Source: a gamma proteobacterium symbiont of Ctena orbiculata (lineage in GTDB: Bacteria; Pseudomonadota; Gammaproteobacteria; Chromatiales; Chromatiaceae). Taken from it: DNA of 64,000 nt. The stretch spans positions 25,842 through 89,841 of the forward strand of contig QBVD01000063.1 of the NCBI GenBank assembly GCA_003058525.1. Direction: 5' to 3'. The notes below the pieces were generated by a model, which saw only the letters and a program-made list of their open reading frames with translations, searched no databases and was not told where the DNA came from. Both the position numbers and the translations under genes were made by a program. Of the stretch, positions 31,739 to 39,082 are shown piece after piece. Every line of letters begins with the position of its first letter. The stretch's first letter is position 1.

Positions 31739-33126
31739 TGCAGAATAGTATGGATCAGGCGATGGAGGCGGATAGCTACAAAGACTTGTGCCTGTTGTTG
31801 GTTGAAGATGATGAGATCATGCAAATATCGCTTGTTGACAGGCTGCGTATAGAATCAATACCCGTGCGTGCGGTAAGTGATATAGCGAGTGCAAGAAAAG
31901 AGTTGGAAAAAGGAGATATAGATCTTGTGGTAACCGATATCCGCCTGCCGGATGGCACAGGGATCGAACTCTTTACAGATATCTCAAACAATTATCCAGG
32001 CATACCCGTCATCCTGATGACGGCTTACGGCGATATATCGGATGCAGTCGCCACGGTTAAAGCCGGCGCTTTGGATTATCTGACAAAACCTTTTGACATT
32101 AATGAGTTCATCAAGAAGGTGACGCATCAGCTCTCCTGCATTTCCGATATTCAGTTAACGATCAACAACTCTGGCACTGATGATAATTACTTCAAACCGG
32201 GTAGTGGTTGTTTGGGAAAAAGCAACGCCATGCGAAAGATCGAGAGACTTGTGGCGCGACTCAGAGAGAGTGACAGTTCAGTATTGCTTACCGGAGAGTC
32301 CGGGGTTGGCAAAGAGGTCGTTGCAAACCTGATACACAACAATAGTCTCAGGTCACAGGGTCCCATGGTAAGTGTAAACTGTGCCGCTCTACCTGCCACA
32401 CTGATCGAAAGTGAGCTCTTTGGCCATGAAAAGGGGGCTTTTACCGGAGCGACACAACAACGAAAAGGACGTTTTGAGCAGGCCCAAGGCGGCACCATCT
32501 TTCTTGATGAGATCGCGGAAGTATCGTCCGATATACAGGTAAAACTATTAAGAGTGCTGCAGGAGAGGGAGTTCGAACGTGTTGGCGGATCTGTTTCAAT
32601 TGCACTTGATGTGAGGGTGATTGCCGCAACTCAGGCCAATCTCGATGTCGCTATTGAAAAAAATGAATTCAGGTCGGATCTTTACTGGCGTCTCAATGTA
32701 ATCAATATCGAAATTCCACCACTGCGGCAACGTAGGGAGGACATAGTCTATCTCGCCAGACAATTCGTCAGCCAACTGGGGCGATGCAAAAAGGGTGGCA
32801 TCAAAGGTCTGTCGAAGGAGGCTGAGCTCTGTCTTCAATCCATGTCATTCCCTGGGAATGTTCGTGAACTGAAGAATGTCATCGAAAGAGCTGTCGCCCT
32901 GTGCGAAGGGCCTTGGATAAGCCAAAGCGATCTTTCGATCACTGCCAGCAATACCCACACTCACGATACAACTACACTAAAAGAGACTATCGAAGAGGCT
33001 GAACGAAAGTCAATAACCAGGGCATTAGCGGATCATAACGGTAAAATCAATCAGACAGCAGATTCCTTGGGTATCTCGCGTAAAAACCTGTGGGAGAAGA
33101 TGAAACGCTACGAAATAGATAAGTAG
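31738..33126 (+). CDS. Sigma-54-dependent response regulator (NtrC family)
   Basis: The 462-aa activator expected to drive the adjacent operon. The receiver domain (about 15-130) has acidic pocket V-E-D-D-E, phospho-acceptor V-V-T-D-I-R, and the Lys in L-T-K-P-F-D. The AAA+ domain (about 160-390) has G-E-S-G-V-G-K-E, the sigma-54-contacting G-A-F-T-G-A loop, and D-E-I-A-E. The C-terminal Fis-type helix-turn-helix reads N-Q-T-A-D-S-L-G-I-S-R-K-N-L-W. All parts for phosphorylation-dependent activation are present. Confidence 0.95.
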   Translation: MQNSMDQAMEADSYKDLCLLLVEDDEIMQISLVDRLRIESIPVRAVSDIASARKELEKGDIDLVVTDIRLPDGTGIELFTDISNNYPGIPVILMTAYGDISDAVATVKAGALDYLTKPFDINEFIKKVTHQLSCISDIQLTINNSGTDDNYFKPGSGCLGKSNAMRKIERLVARLRESDSSVLLTGESGVGKEVVANLIHNNSLRSQGPMVSVNCAALPATLIESELFGHEKGAFTGATQQRKGRFEQAQGGTIFLDEIAEVSSDIQVKLLRVLQEREFERVGGSVSIALDVRVIAATQANLDVAIEKNEFRSDLYWRLNVINIEIPPLRQRREDIVYLARQFVSQLGRCKKGGIKGLSKEAELCLQSMSFPGNVRELKNVIERAVALCEGPWISQSDLSITASNTHTHDTTTLKETIEEAERKSITRALADHNGKINQTADSLGISRKNLWEKMKRYEIDK

Positions 33127-33240
33127 CTGCCACGGCTATGCATGAAGGTTGACCAATGATCTAAAGATGGATTCTTCTGGTGGCTGAACGCCTATGCGCC
33201 GGATGAAATGGATCCTTATGAGGCTGAAATTCGGGAGGTA

Positions 33241-33288
33241 AAAAAGAATGCACCGGATTTAAGGATCGTAATCCCTGGAATCCGGTGC
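33241..33288 (-). terminator. Intrinsic terminator after the Ig-repeat gene
   Basis: On the minus strand GCACCGGATT (33279-33288) pairs with its perfect complement at 33250-33259, with an inner GGAT/ATCC stem. A run of six Ts (33240-33245) follows after four bases. It lies about 65 bases past the stop of the repeat protein. Confidence 0.75.
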
Positions 33289-33353
33289 CTAGTATAGCCA
33301 ACCAATCGACTATCTGGTTGCAGCTATATTCTCATGGCCGCTTCGGTCGTCAA

Positions 33354-35144
33354 TCACATGGTGCTCTTCATGGCAACGTTGGAGTAATCGCTCTCATTGC
33401 CTTCGGTATCATAAGTGGTGACTGCGAAGTAGTAGTCGCCGACATCGAGATTGTCGATGACATAGTCGTGGATGGTGCAGTCTGCCAGGTCCATGACCTG
33501 TTGCAGGTTGTCTTCGGTTGTTCCCATATAGATCTTGTAGCCGGCGATCTCGCTCATATCGAGTACTGAGCCGTCTGTGCGTGTTGATGGCGGAACCCAT
33601 GCCAGTGATACGCTGCCCACGGTGGGTTCCGGTTCCACTACCTCGATGCTCAGTGGGTTCAGTGATGCACTGTCGGTTCCATCCGTTACCGTGATGACGA
33701 TTGCGTCGTAGCGTCCGATGTCCTCACTGTTGGGGGTGCCGCTCAGTACACCGGTTTGGGTATTGAAACTGGCCCATGTCGGTAGGTTGGATGCGCTGAA
33801 GGTCAGCTCATCGTTGTCCGCATCGGAGGCATCGGGTGCAAACCTGTAATCATTCCCGGCGATGACGCTGGATTCGGCTGTACCGCTGATGACGGGGGCG
33901 TTGTTCGGCTCAGTCACATCATTGATGGTGATGGTGAATCCATCGAGGCTTACACTGTCACTGCCGTCAGACACACTGATGACGATATTCTCGTATGTGC
34001 CTGCAGACTCCGAATCAGGCGTGCCGCTGAGGCGTCCGCTGTTGGGGTTGAACGCTGCCCAGTATGGCCGGTTGCTGATCGAGAATGTCAGCGCATCGCC
34101 GTCGGGATCGCTGGCGGCCGGTGTGAAGCTGTAACCGTTACCCTCTTCAATGGTGGTATCAGGTGTGCCGCTGATGCTGGGGGCGCGATTGGTATCGCTG
34201 ACAGTGATGCTGAAGGCATTCAGGGAAGCGGTGGCATTACCGTCGGAGACGCTGATGACAATATGGTCGGTAGTGCCAGCGGAGCCATAGCCAGGGGTGC
34301 CGCTGAGAACACCGGTCGAGGGATTGAAGCTGGCCCAGTCCGGTCTGTTATCGATGGAGAAGGTCAGGTTGTCGCCATCGGCATCATGTGCCTGAGGTGC
34401 AAACCGATAACCGGCGCCCTCTGCAACCCTGGTGGCCGGTGCGCCACTGATTGTGGGTGGCTGGTTGCTGTTGTCGACAGTGATACTGAAGGCATTGAGT
34501 GATGCGCTTGCGGAACCGTCAGAACAGCTGATCACGATGTTGTTGGTGGTACCGGCATCGTTTTGATCGGGTGTGCCGCTCAGTTGCCCTGTGGATGTAT
34601 TGAAATTCGCCCAGTTGGGTCTATTGGTGATGGAGAAGATCAAAGCGTCGCCATCGGCATCGTTTGCGCTGGGGGTAAAACGGTATGCCTGGCCCTCGGC
34701 AACCTGGGTCTGCGGTGTGCCGCTGATTACAGGAGGCCTATTCTCAGCGGGTGGCTCCGGCTCCGAGCCGCTGACGCAGTCCGCCGGTGCCCGAACAACG
34801 GCTCTTTCCTGAACAAGCGTTCCATATTCGGTACGCACGCCGCAGGGTACGTTGGCCGGATTATAGAACTTTAATCTCCAGTAGCCCCGTCTGTTGACGG
34901 TTTTGCTTCCCAGATAAAGATCTGTGCCGGCGATGAAAGCGTCTACCTTTGCGCCTGGCGTTCCACTGCCCTTGAGGACCAGCAGATCTTTTCTTTTCCG
35001 CCATACGGCTTTGTCGAAACTGAATGATTCAGCCGGTTCGACATAGCTCTCTTCAGCGACGGTTCCGGCTTGCAGTTGGCTCATTTCGGTCAGGAAAAGT
35101 GCGGGGAGAACAACAAGTGGTAGCAGGGTGTGTAGTGCTTTCAT
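33354..35144 (-). CDS. Secreted protein with four Ig-like (He_PIG/cadherin-like) repeats and an Fn3-like end
   Basis: A 596-aa protein with a signal peptide (about 1-27). An N-terminal beta domain (about 40-125) is followed by four tandem repeats of about 92-96 residues, each built on P-x-I-S-G-T-P, G-x-x-Y-x-F-x-P, D-x-D-G-D-x-L-x-F-S-I, N-R-P-x-W-A-x-F-N and G-x-L-S-G-T-P. The last 95 residues resemble a fibronectin type III domain (S-V-S-L-A-W-V-P-P and Y-K-I-Y-M-G). D-x-D-G-D patterns suggest calcium binding. No sortase or PEP-CTERM tail is seen, so it is either released or held non-covalently at the surface. Confidence 0.88.
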   Translation of the reverse strand: MKALHTLLPLVVLPALFLTEMSQLQAGTVAEESYVEPAESFSFDKAVWRKRKDLLVLKGSGTPGAKVDAFIAGTDLYLGSKTVNRRGYWRLKFYNPANVPCGVRTEYGTLVQERAVVRAPADCVSGSEPEPPAENRPPVISGTPQTQVAEGQAYRFTPSANDADGDALIFSITNRPNWANFNTSTGQLSGTPDQNDAGTTNNIVISCSDGSASASLNAFSITVDNSNQPPTISGAPATRVAEGAGYRFAPQAHDADGDNLTFSIDNRPDWASFNPSTGVLSGTPGYGSAGTTDHIVISVSDGNATASLNAFSITVSDTNRAPSISGTPDTTIEEGNGYSFTPAASDPDGDALTFSISNRPYWAAFNPNSGRLSGTPDSESAGTYENIVISVSDGSDSVSLDGFTITINDVTEPNNAPVISGTAESSVIAGNDYRFAPDASDADNDELTFSASNLPTWASFNTQTGVLSGTPNSEDIGRYDAIVITVTDGTDSASLNPLSIEVVEPEPTVGSVSLAWVPPSTRTDGSVLDMSEIAGYKIYMGTTEDNLQQVMDLADCTIHDYVIDNLDVGDYYFAVTTYDTEGNESDYSNVAMKSTM

Positions 35145-35585
35145 TGTACAACCTCGATTGCGATATCTCTTAGTTGTTCACTATGGCGGTCAGCACCTGT
35201 TTTTATTCATTCACGAGGTCACAGTTTTAGAGGACCAATTTCACACATTTTGTAGTGGCGCTCCACAGTGTGAAAGAGCTCGAAAATATGAAATTTAATT
35301 TGTAAAAAATCCACGGAATAACACTCGATGCTCTTGCCTTTTTCACACATTGAGAATGGTGATATGAGAAGTGAGAACTGGTCGGAATAGACTATGAGAG
35401 TCAATTCTAAAAAAACTTCGTTTTGGCCCTTTTTTTGGGAATTTAATGTTGTTTATTACCTGCATTCATATTCGGTTTTCTTATGATGTTTATAACAATA
35501 AATTAACTGAATGATGTTTGAATAAAAGCAAGGTTAATCAGCTATTTTTATAACACTGGAAATATAAATAACTTCGGAGCAGGAT
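35145..35585. other. AT-rich divergent intergenic region
   Basis: Promoter DNA for the Ig-repeat gene (minus) and yceI-like gene (plus). The sequence TTTCACACATT occurs twice in the same direction (35239-35249 and 35341-35351), and its inverse AGTGTGAAA lies at 35267-35275. These may be operator sites. No gene is supported. Confidence 0.35.
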
Positions 35586-36212
35586 ATGATTAAAATTCCT
35601 ATCGAGTCGGCACTGGTTCTGTTCCTGGCCTTTAGTCTGTCGCAGTCGGTTTCGGCATCCGATTATGTTATCGATACGGAAGGTGGACACGCCTATATCC
35701 AATTCAAAATCAGCCATCTCGGTTTTAGTTGGCTGACCGGGCGATTCAATCGCTTCTCCGGTGATTTCAGTTACGACGAAAACAACCCGTCAGCGGCGAA
35801 GATCGAAGTCGTGATCGATACCCGGAGTATCGACTCCAACCATGCCGAGCGAGACAAGCATCTCAGGGATGAGGATTTCCTGAATGTCGCTACCTATCCG
35901 GAAGCCAGGTTTATCAGCAGATCGTATAATGAGCATGGCGAGGGTAAGGCAACCCTCGTCGGTGATCTGACCTTGAGGGGCGTTACCCGGCCAGTGCGAA
36001 TCGAAGTGGATCATGTCGGTGAAGGGACAGATCCCTGGGGTGGCTATCGGCGTGGATTTTCAGGCAAGACCCGCATCATCCTGGCGGATTTCGGCATAAC
36101 CAAGTATCTTGGCTCCACCGCCAAGGCGGTGGAGTTGAGTCTCGGTATCGAAGGCATACGTAAAAGATCGAAAAACCGCTCGAGAAGGCCGGGCGGATTA
36201 CGCACTCGTTAG
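35586..36212 (+). CDS. YceI family periplasmic lipid-binding-like protein
   Basis: A 208-aa lipocalin-like protein. A signal peptide (cut after V-S-A-S) is followed by the family pattern Y-V-I-D-x3-G-H-A-Y-I-Q-F-K-I-S-H-L-G-F and G-R-F-N-R-F-S-G. Later landmarks are the F-L-N-V-A-T-Y-P-E-A-R-F motif and L-T-L-R-G-V-T. Members bind polyisoprenoids or other amphiphiles in the periplasm. The C-terminus is basic. The ribosome site GGAG-CAGG precedes the ATG. Confidence 0.93.
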   Translation: MIKIPIESALVLFLAFSLSQSVSASDYVIDTEGGHAYIQFKISHLGFSWLTGRFNRFSGDFSYDENNPSAAKIEVVIDTRSIDSNHAERDKHLRDEDFLNVATYPEARFISRSYNEHGEGKATLVGDLTLRGVTRPVRIEVDHVGEGTDPWGGYRRGFSGKTRIILADFGITKYLGSTAKAVELSLGIEGIRKRSKNRSRRPGGLRTR

Positions 36213-36252
36213 GGCCGCGGATTCTGATCGGATGGGTGAAGCGCATTCAGCA

Positions 36253-36654
36253 CTATCCCGAATGTAGCCATTCGACACGAAAACGGATTTTACGCCATGG
36301 ATTTTCCTCTTCAAGAAGGCGTACGATGGTGGTTTCCAGCCGTTCGCCCTGGTCCAACAGCCGGGCAAGGGTGCGGTTTTCACGACGTGGGATGTATCCC
36401 AGATGCTCATTTTTAAACCACACGGCGACAGCATAGCGGTCATGGGGATTACTGGGTTCACGTTTGAGATGGAGATGCTCGCCGACTCGGAGAAAGGGCC
36501 AGATCGACGCAGCACGATGGTATTGAAACCCCGCCAGGGGTGATTCCTGAAGCACCACCCGGCGCCGAGCTGGGGATGTCAGGCCGTGAGGCGTCAGCCG
36601 TAGAGCCAATCCCGCCATCCGCAATATTGAGAATAGGATATTTTTTCTCTTCAT
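36253..36654 (-). CDS. HIRAN domain protein
   Basis: A 133-aa protein. The last 95 residues show a HIRAN domain: S-P-L-A-G-F-Q-Y-H, G-E-H-L-H-L-K-R-E-P-x-N-P-H-D-R-Y-A-V-A-V, and L-G-Y-I-P-R-R-E-N. HIRAN domains bind DNA ends or single strands when attached to helicases; stand-alone bacterial versions are common and uncharacterised. The N-terminal 25 residues are hydrophobic and basic, like a signal or anchor. I chose the ATG at 36654 because GGGAG lies eight bases upstream, over a GTG at 36663. Confidence 0.85.
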   Translation of the reverse strand: MKRKNILFSILRMAGLALRLTPHGLTSPARRRVVLQESPLAGFQYHRAASIWPFLRVGEHLHLKREPSNPHDRYAVAVWFKNEHLGYIPRRENRTLARLLDQGERLETTIVRLLEEENPWRKIRFRVEWLHSG

Positions 36655-36678
36655 AGGGTACACTCCCCGAAGCTTTTG

Positions 36679-36699
36679 GGATTAGTAACAGGTCCTGTA
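36679..36699 (+). repeat. Dispersed intergenic motif, divergent copy
   Basis: GGATTAGTAACAGGTCCTGTA resembles the dispersed motif but lacks two bases of the core and has a C-to-T change. It lies between the HIRAN gene and the next gene. Confidence 0.4.
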
Positions 36700-36766
36700 C
36701 GAGAAGTTGAAGAATAACCCGGGTGCAGGCTCAAACCGTGAGCCCGCGGGGGAGGTGGCGACTGTC

Positions 36767-37168
36767 ATGTTGGAATATATCTTGTTCGATGAACACTCTT
36801 GGCGTGGATTCATCGACTATCTGCGCCAGCTGGGTCTGGATCCGCAAACCTCTGTTGCGGAAGAGGGATGGCTGATTGCCTTACCGGAAGACCTGGTTGA
36901 AGCGTTGGATGTAAAGATCGAGGCCTATTATGATCAGTTGCTGGAGGGCGATGAGGCTGCGGTAGCGGAGAGGGAAGGGGAAGCGCATCTGCATGCCGCC
37001 GGCGTGAATGTTACCCTGGCGGATGGACGTATCGTTCAGGCCGTCATCGATCCCAAGCTGATGCAGCGCCTGTTGGGGGCCGTTTCACCGCAGGAGTTGG
37101 GCGAGTTTGTGGATGCCATAGCCGCCGCTGTGGAAAATCCGGACGAACGTCCCTTGTGTCAACGTTGA
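36767..37168 (+). CDS. Conserved-looking small cytoplasmic protein, 133 aa
   Basis: Not recognised by family name. No signal peptide. The body is helical and acidic with W-R-G-F-I-D-Y-L-R-Q-L-G-L-D-P and a small beta element (N-V-T-L-A-D-G-R-I-V), ending in P-x-x-L-G-E-F-V-D-A-I. A start at 36767 has GGGGGAGG 11 bases upstream and is preferred over an in-frame ATG at 36707. Its end overlaps the following minus-strand gene by 10 bases, tail to tail. Confidence 0.75.
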   Translation: MLEYILFDEHSWRGFIDYLRQLGLDPQTSVAEEGWLIALPEDLVEALDVKIEAYYDQLLEGDEAAVAEREGEAHLHAAGVNVTLADGRIVQAVIDPKLMQRLLGAVSPQELGEFVDAIAAAVENPDERPLCQR

Positions 37169-37380
37169 GTACCTGTCGCCTGCTCTGGCTGACCCTGTTG
37201 CCCCTGTTTCTCACGGTTCTCAGTCGAAAGTCGTTCCGCCTTTCTCTTTTCCACCATCTCTATATACTCTTTCGGTGTCTGGTGGATATTGGTTTCAGGA
37301 GGATTGTCGCTGCTTTTCATGACATACAATATGCCGAGAATGAGCACGATCAGCACGGCAAAAAAAGCGGTGTTTCCCAT
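37159..37380 (-). CDS. Small membrane protein, 73 aa
   Basis: One N-terminal membrane helix (residues about 4-22, A-V-L-I-V-L-I-L-G-I-L-Y-V) and a charged helical tail rich in Glu, Lys and Gln. The start has an AGGAG ribosome site eight bases upstream. It is likely an inner-membrane accessory protein, and no function can be inferred. It could share a transcript with the HAD gene that lies just upstream on the same strand. Confidence 0.65.
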   Translation of the reverse strand: MGNTAFFAVLIVLILGILYVMKSSDNPPETNIHQTPKEYIEMVEKRKAERLSTENREKQGQQGQPEQATGTQR

Positions 37381-37399
37381 AATGGATCTCCTGGCCTGC

Positions 37400-37420
37400 T
37401 AGGGCCTGTTTACGCGAGTC
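37400..37420 (-). repeat. Dispersed intergenic motif, copy 4
   Basis: Minus strand GCGTAAACAGGCCCTA, placed just past the stop of the HAD phosphatase gene. Confidence 0.5.
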
Positions 37421-38075
37421 AACCATGTAATTGCAGAATCCGCCAGTTACGCTCCCTGGCGATCCCTGAGAGGATTTCGTCAGGGTTCACGGCAACCGGG
37501 TGTTCAACGGTCTCCAGAAGGGGAAGATCGTTGTGTGAATCGCTGTAGAACCAGCTTCCCCGCAGATCCTCTTGATGGTCATGCAGCCAATCGCGGAGGC
37601 GATTCACCTTGCCTTGCTTGAAGCTGGGTTCTCCCTCTACCTCTCCGGTATAGTGGCCGTCCAATCTCTCCGGCTCTGTGGCAATCAGGTGGTCGATTCC
37701 GAACTGTTGGGCGATTGGGGATGTAACAAATGCATTCGTGGCGGTAATGATCAGCAGTGTATCCCCTGCGTTACGGTGTTTTTCCACCAACTGACGGGAT
37801 TGAGGACTGATGATGGGCAGGATTTTTGATTCGAGGAACTCTCTGCGCCAATCGAGTAGATTTTCCATCGTATTGTCACGCAGCGGTCTCAGGGAGAAAC
37901 GCTGAAACTCGAAGATATCCAGGCGGCCAGCCTTGTAGTCCTGGTAGAAACGATCGTTCTCCAGCTTATAAGCCTTGCCGTCCACAATCCCCCTTTCCAC
38001 CAGGAACTCACCCCAAAGGTAATCCGAGTCCCCCGCCAGTAGGGTATTATCCAGGTCAAAAATTGCCAACGTCAT
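37419..38075 (-). CDS. HAD-IB family phosphatase (SerB-like)
   Basis: A 218-aa cytoplasmic phosphatase of the HAD superfamily. Motif I, F-D-L-D-N-T-L-L-A-G-D-S, starts at residue 5. Motif II is I-I-T-A-T-N, motif III the Lys in F-K-Q-G-K, and motif IV Y-S-D-S-H-N-D. The helical cap between I and II fits HAD-IB enzymes such as phosphoserine phosphatase and CicA. The exact substrate is not clear. The ATG at 38075 is chosen because it puts motif I at the N-terminus. Copies of the dispersed motif lie on both sides of the gene. Confidence 0.92.
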   Translation of the reverse strand: MTLAIFDLDNTLLAGDSDYLWGEFLVERGIVDGKAYKLENDRFYQDYKAGRLDIFEFQRFSLRPLRDNTMENLLDWRREFLESKILPIISPQSRQLVEKHRNAGDTLLIITATNAFVTSPIAQQFGIDHLIATEPERLDGHYTGEVEGEPSFKQGKVNRLRDWLHDHQEDLRGSWFYSDSHNDLPLLETVEHPVAVNPDEILSGIARERNWRILQLHG

Positions 38076-38095
38076 ACTCGTGTAGTGTCCTGTAC

Positions 38096-38117
38096 TAGGG
38101 CCTGTTAACACTAATCC
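38096..38117 (-). repeat. Dispersed intergenic motif, copy 3
   Basis: Minus strand copy with core TGTTAACAGGCCCTA, upstream of the HAD gene. Another partial copy (TGTAACAGGGCCTGA) is at 38235-38249. Confidence 0.65.
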
Positions 38118-38410
38118 ACTCCGCCCTGCAGGGACAAATATTTTGTCCACTAAGGCGATATGAGCGAAGTGTAGTCGATCTGATTGAGTGGATGATAATA
38201 CCTCTGGGCGGTCAAACAGCTCCAGCCCTTCAGGTGTAACAGGGCCTGATGCCCATTTCTTTTCCTTTACTTGCGACTTACAAGTGTTTAAGTCGTGAAC
38301 AGTAACGGAATATCCATAATCAGCAAAGGCTTATGTTTTACCACCTTGCCGCTCAAGGGTGAATATGGAAGAATCCACTGTAGAGATTCCATAATAAATC
38401 GGCTGCTACC

Positions 38411-38935
38411 TTGATTGACACTGACGGTTATCGACCCAATGTAGGTATCATCCTGTGCAATGACAATCGCCAGCTGTTTTGGGGGCGTCGGGTCGGGCAG
38501 GATGCCTGGCAGTTTCCTCAGGGCGGCATAAAGTCGGACGAAACCCCCGAAGAGGCTATGTTTCGCGAGTTGCGAGAGGAAGTGGGACTAGGGGCAGAGC
38601 AGGTTAAGATCATGGGCACAACCCGGGATTGGCTGCGCTATCGCCTTCCCGAACGCTATATCCGCCGCAACCGTGAGCCTTTGTGCATTGGGCAGAAACA
38701 GATCTGGTTTCTGCTGCGGGCACAATGCGGTGAGGAAGCCTTCTGTCTCGATAACTGCGAAACTCCGGAATTCGAGGAGTGGCGTTGGGTCAACTACTGG
38801 CAGCCCGTCCGCGAGGTGATCTACTTCAAGCGTAATGTCTACACCAAGGCGCTTGAGGAGCTGGCACCCCTGCTCTATCCGGAAGGGACGCCAAACCGAA
38901 TTCATACAAACTATTTGAGACAGCAGCGACGTTGA
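38411..38935 (+). CDS. rppH: RNA pyrophosphohydrolase
   Basis: Nudix hydrolase of 174 aa that removes pyrophosphate from the 5' end of mRNA and starts decay. The family N-terminus [14 protein letters not shown] is followed by W-Q-F-P-Q-G-G-I and the Nudix box G-G-I-x5-E-x5[10 protein letters not shown]. The start codon is TTG, fixed by alignment with the standard M-I-D-x-D-G-Y-R-P-N start; there is no ATG nearby and the ribosome site is weak. It is followed by ptsP, the same pairing as in many gammaproteobacteria. Confidence 0.94.
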   Translation: MIDTDGYRPNVGIILCNDNRQLFWGRRVGQDAWQFPQGGIKSDETPEEAMFRELREEVGLGAEQVKIMGTTRDWLRYRLPERYIRRNREPLCIGQKQIWFLLRAQCGEEAFCLDNCETPEFEEWRWVNYWQPVREVIYFKRNVYTKALEELAPLLYPEGTPNRIHTNYLRQQRR

Positions 38936-39082
38936 ATCGCCTTTTTTCGACAGCCGATCATCAGAATGCTAGTCGATGTTCCAATATATCCCGTATACCC
39001 ATGATTACCTTTAAAAAGGATCGGGATGGGTCGAAACGGCCATGCTCACCTATAACCCACCATTCGCGCAAGGAGCGCTGGC

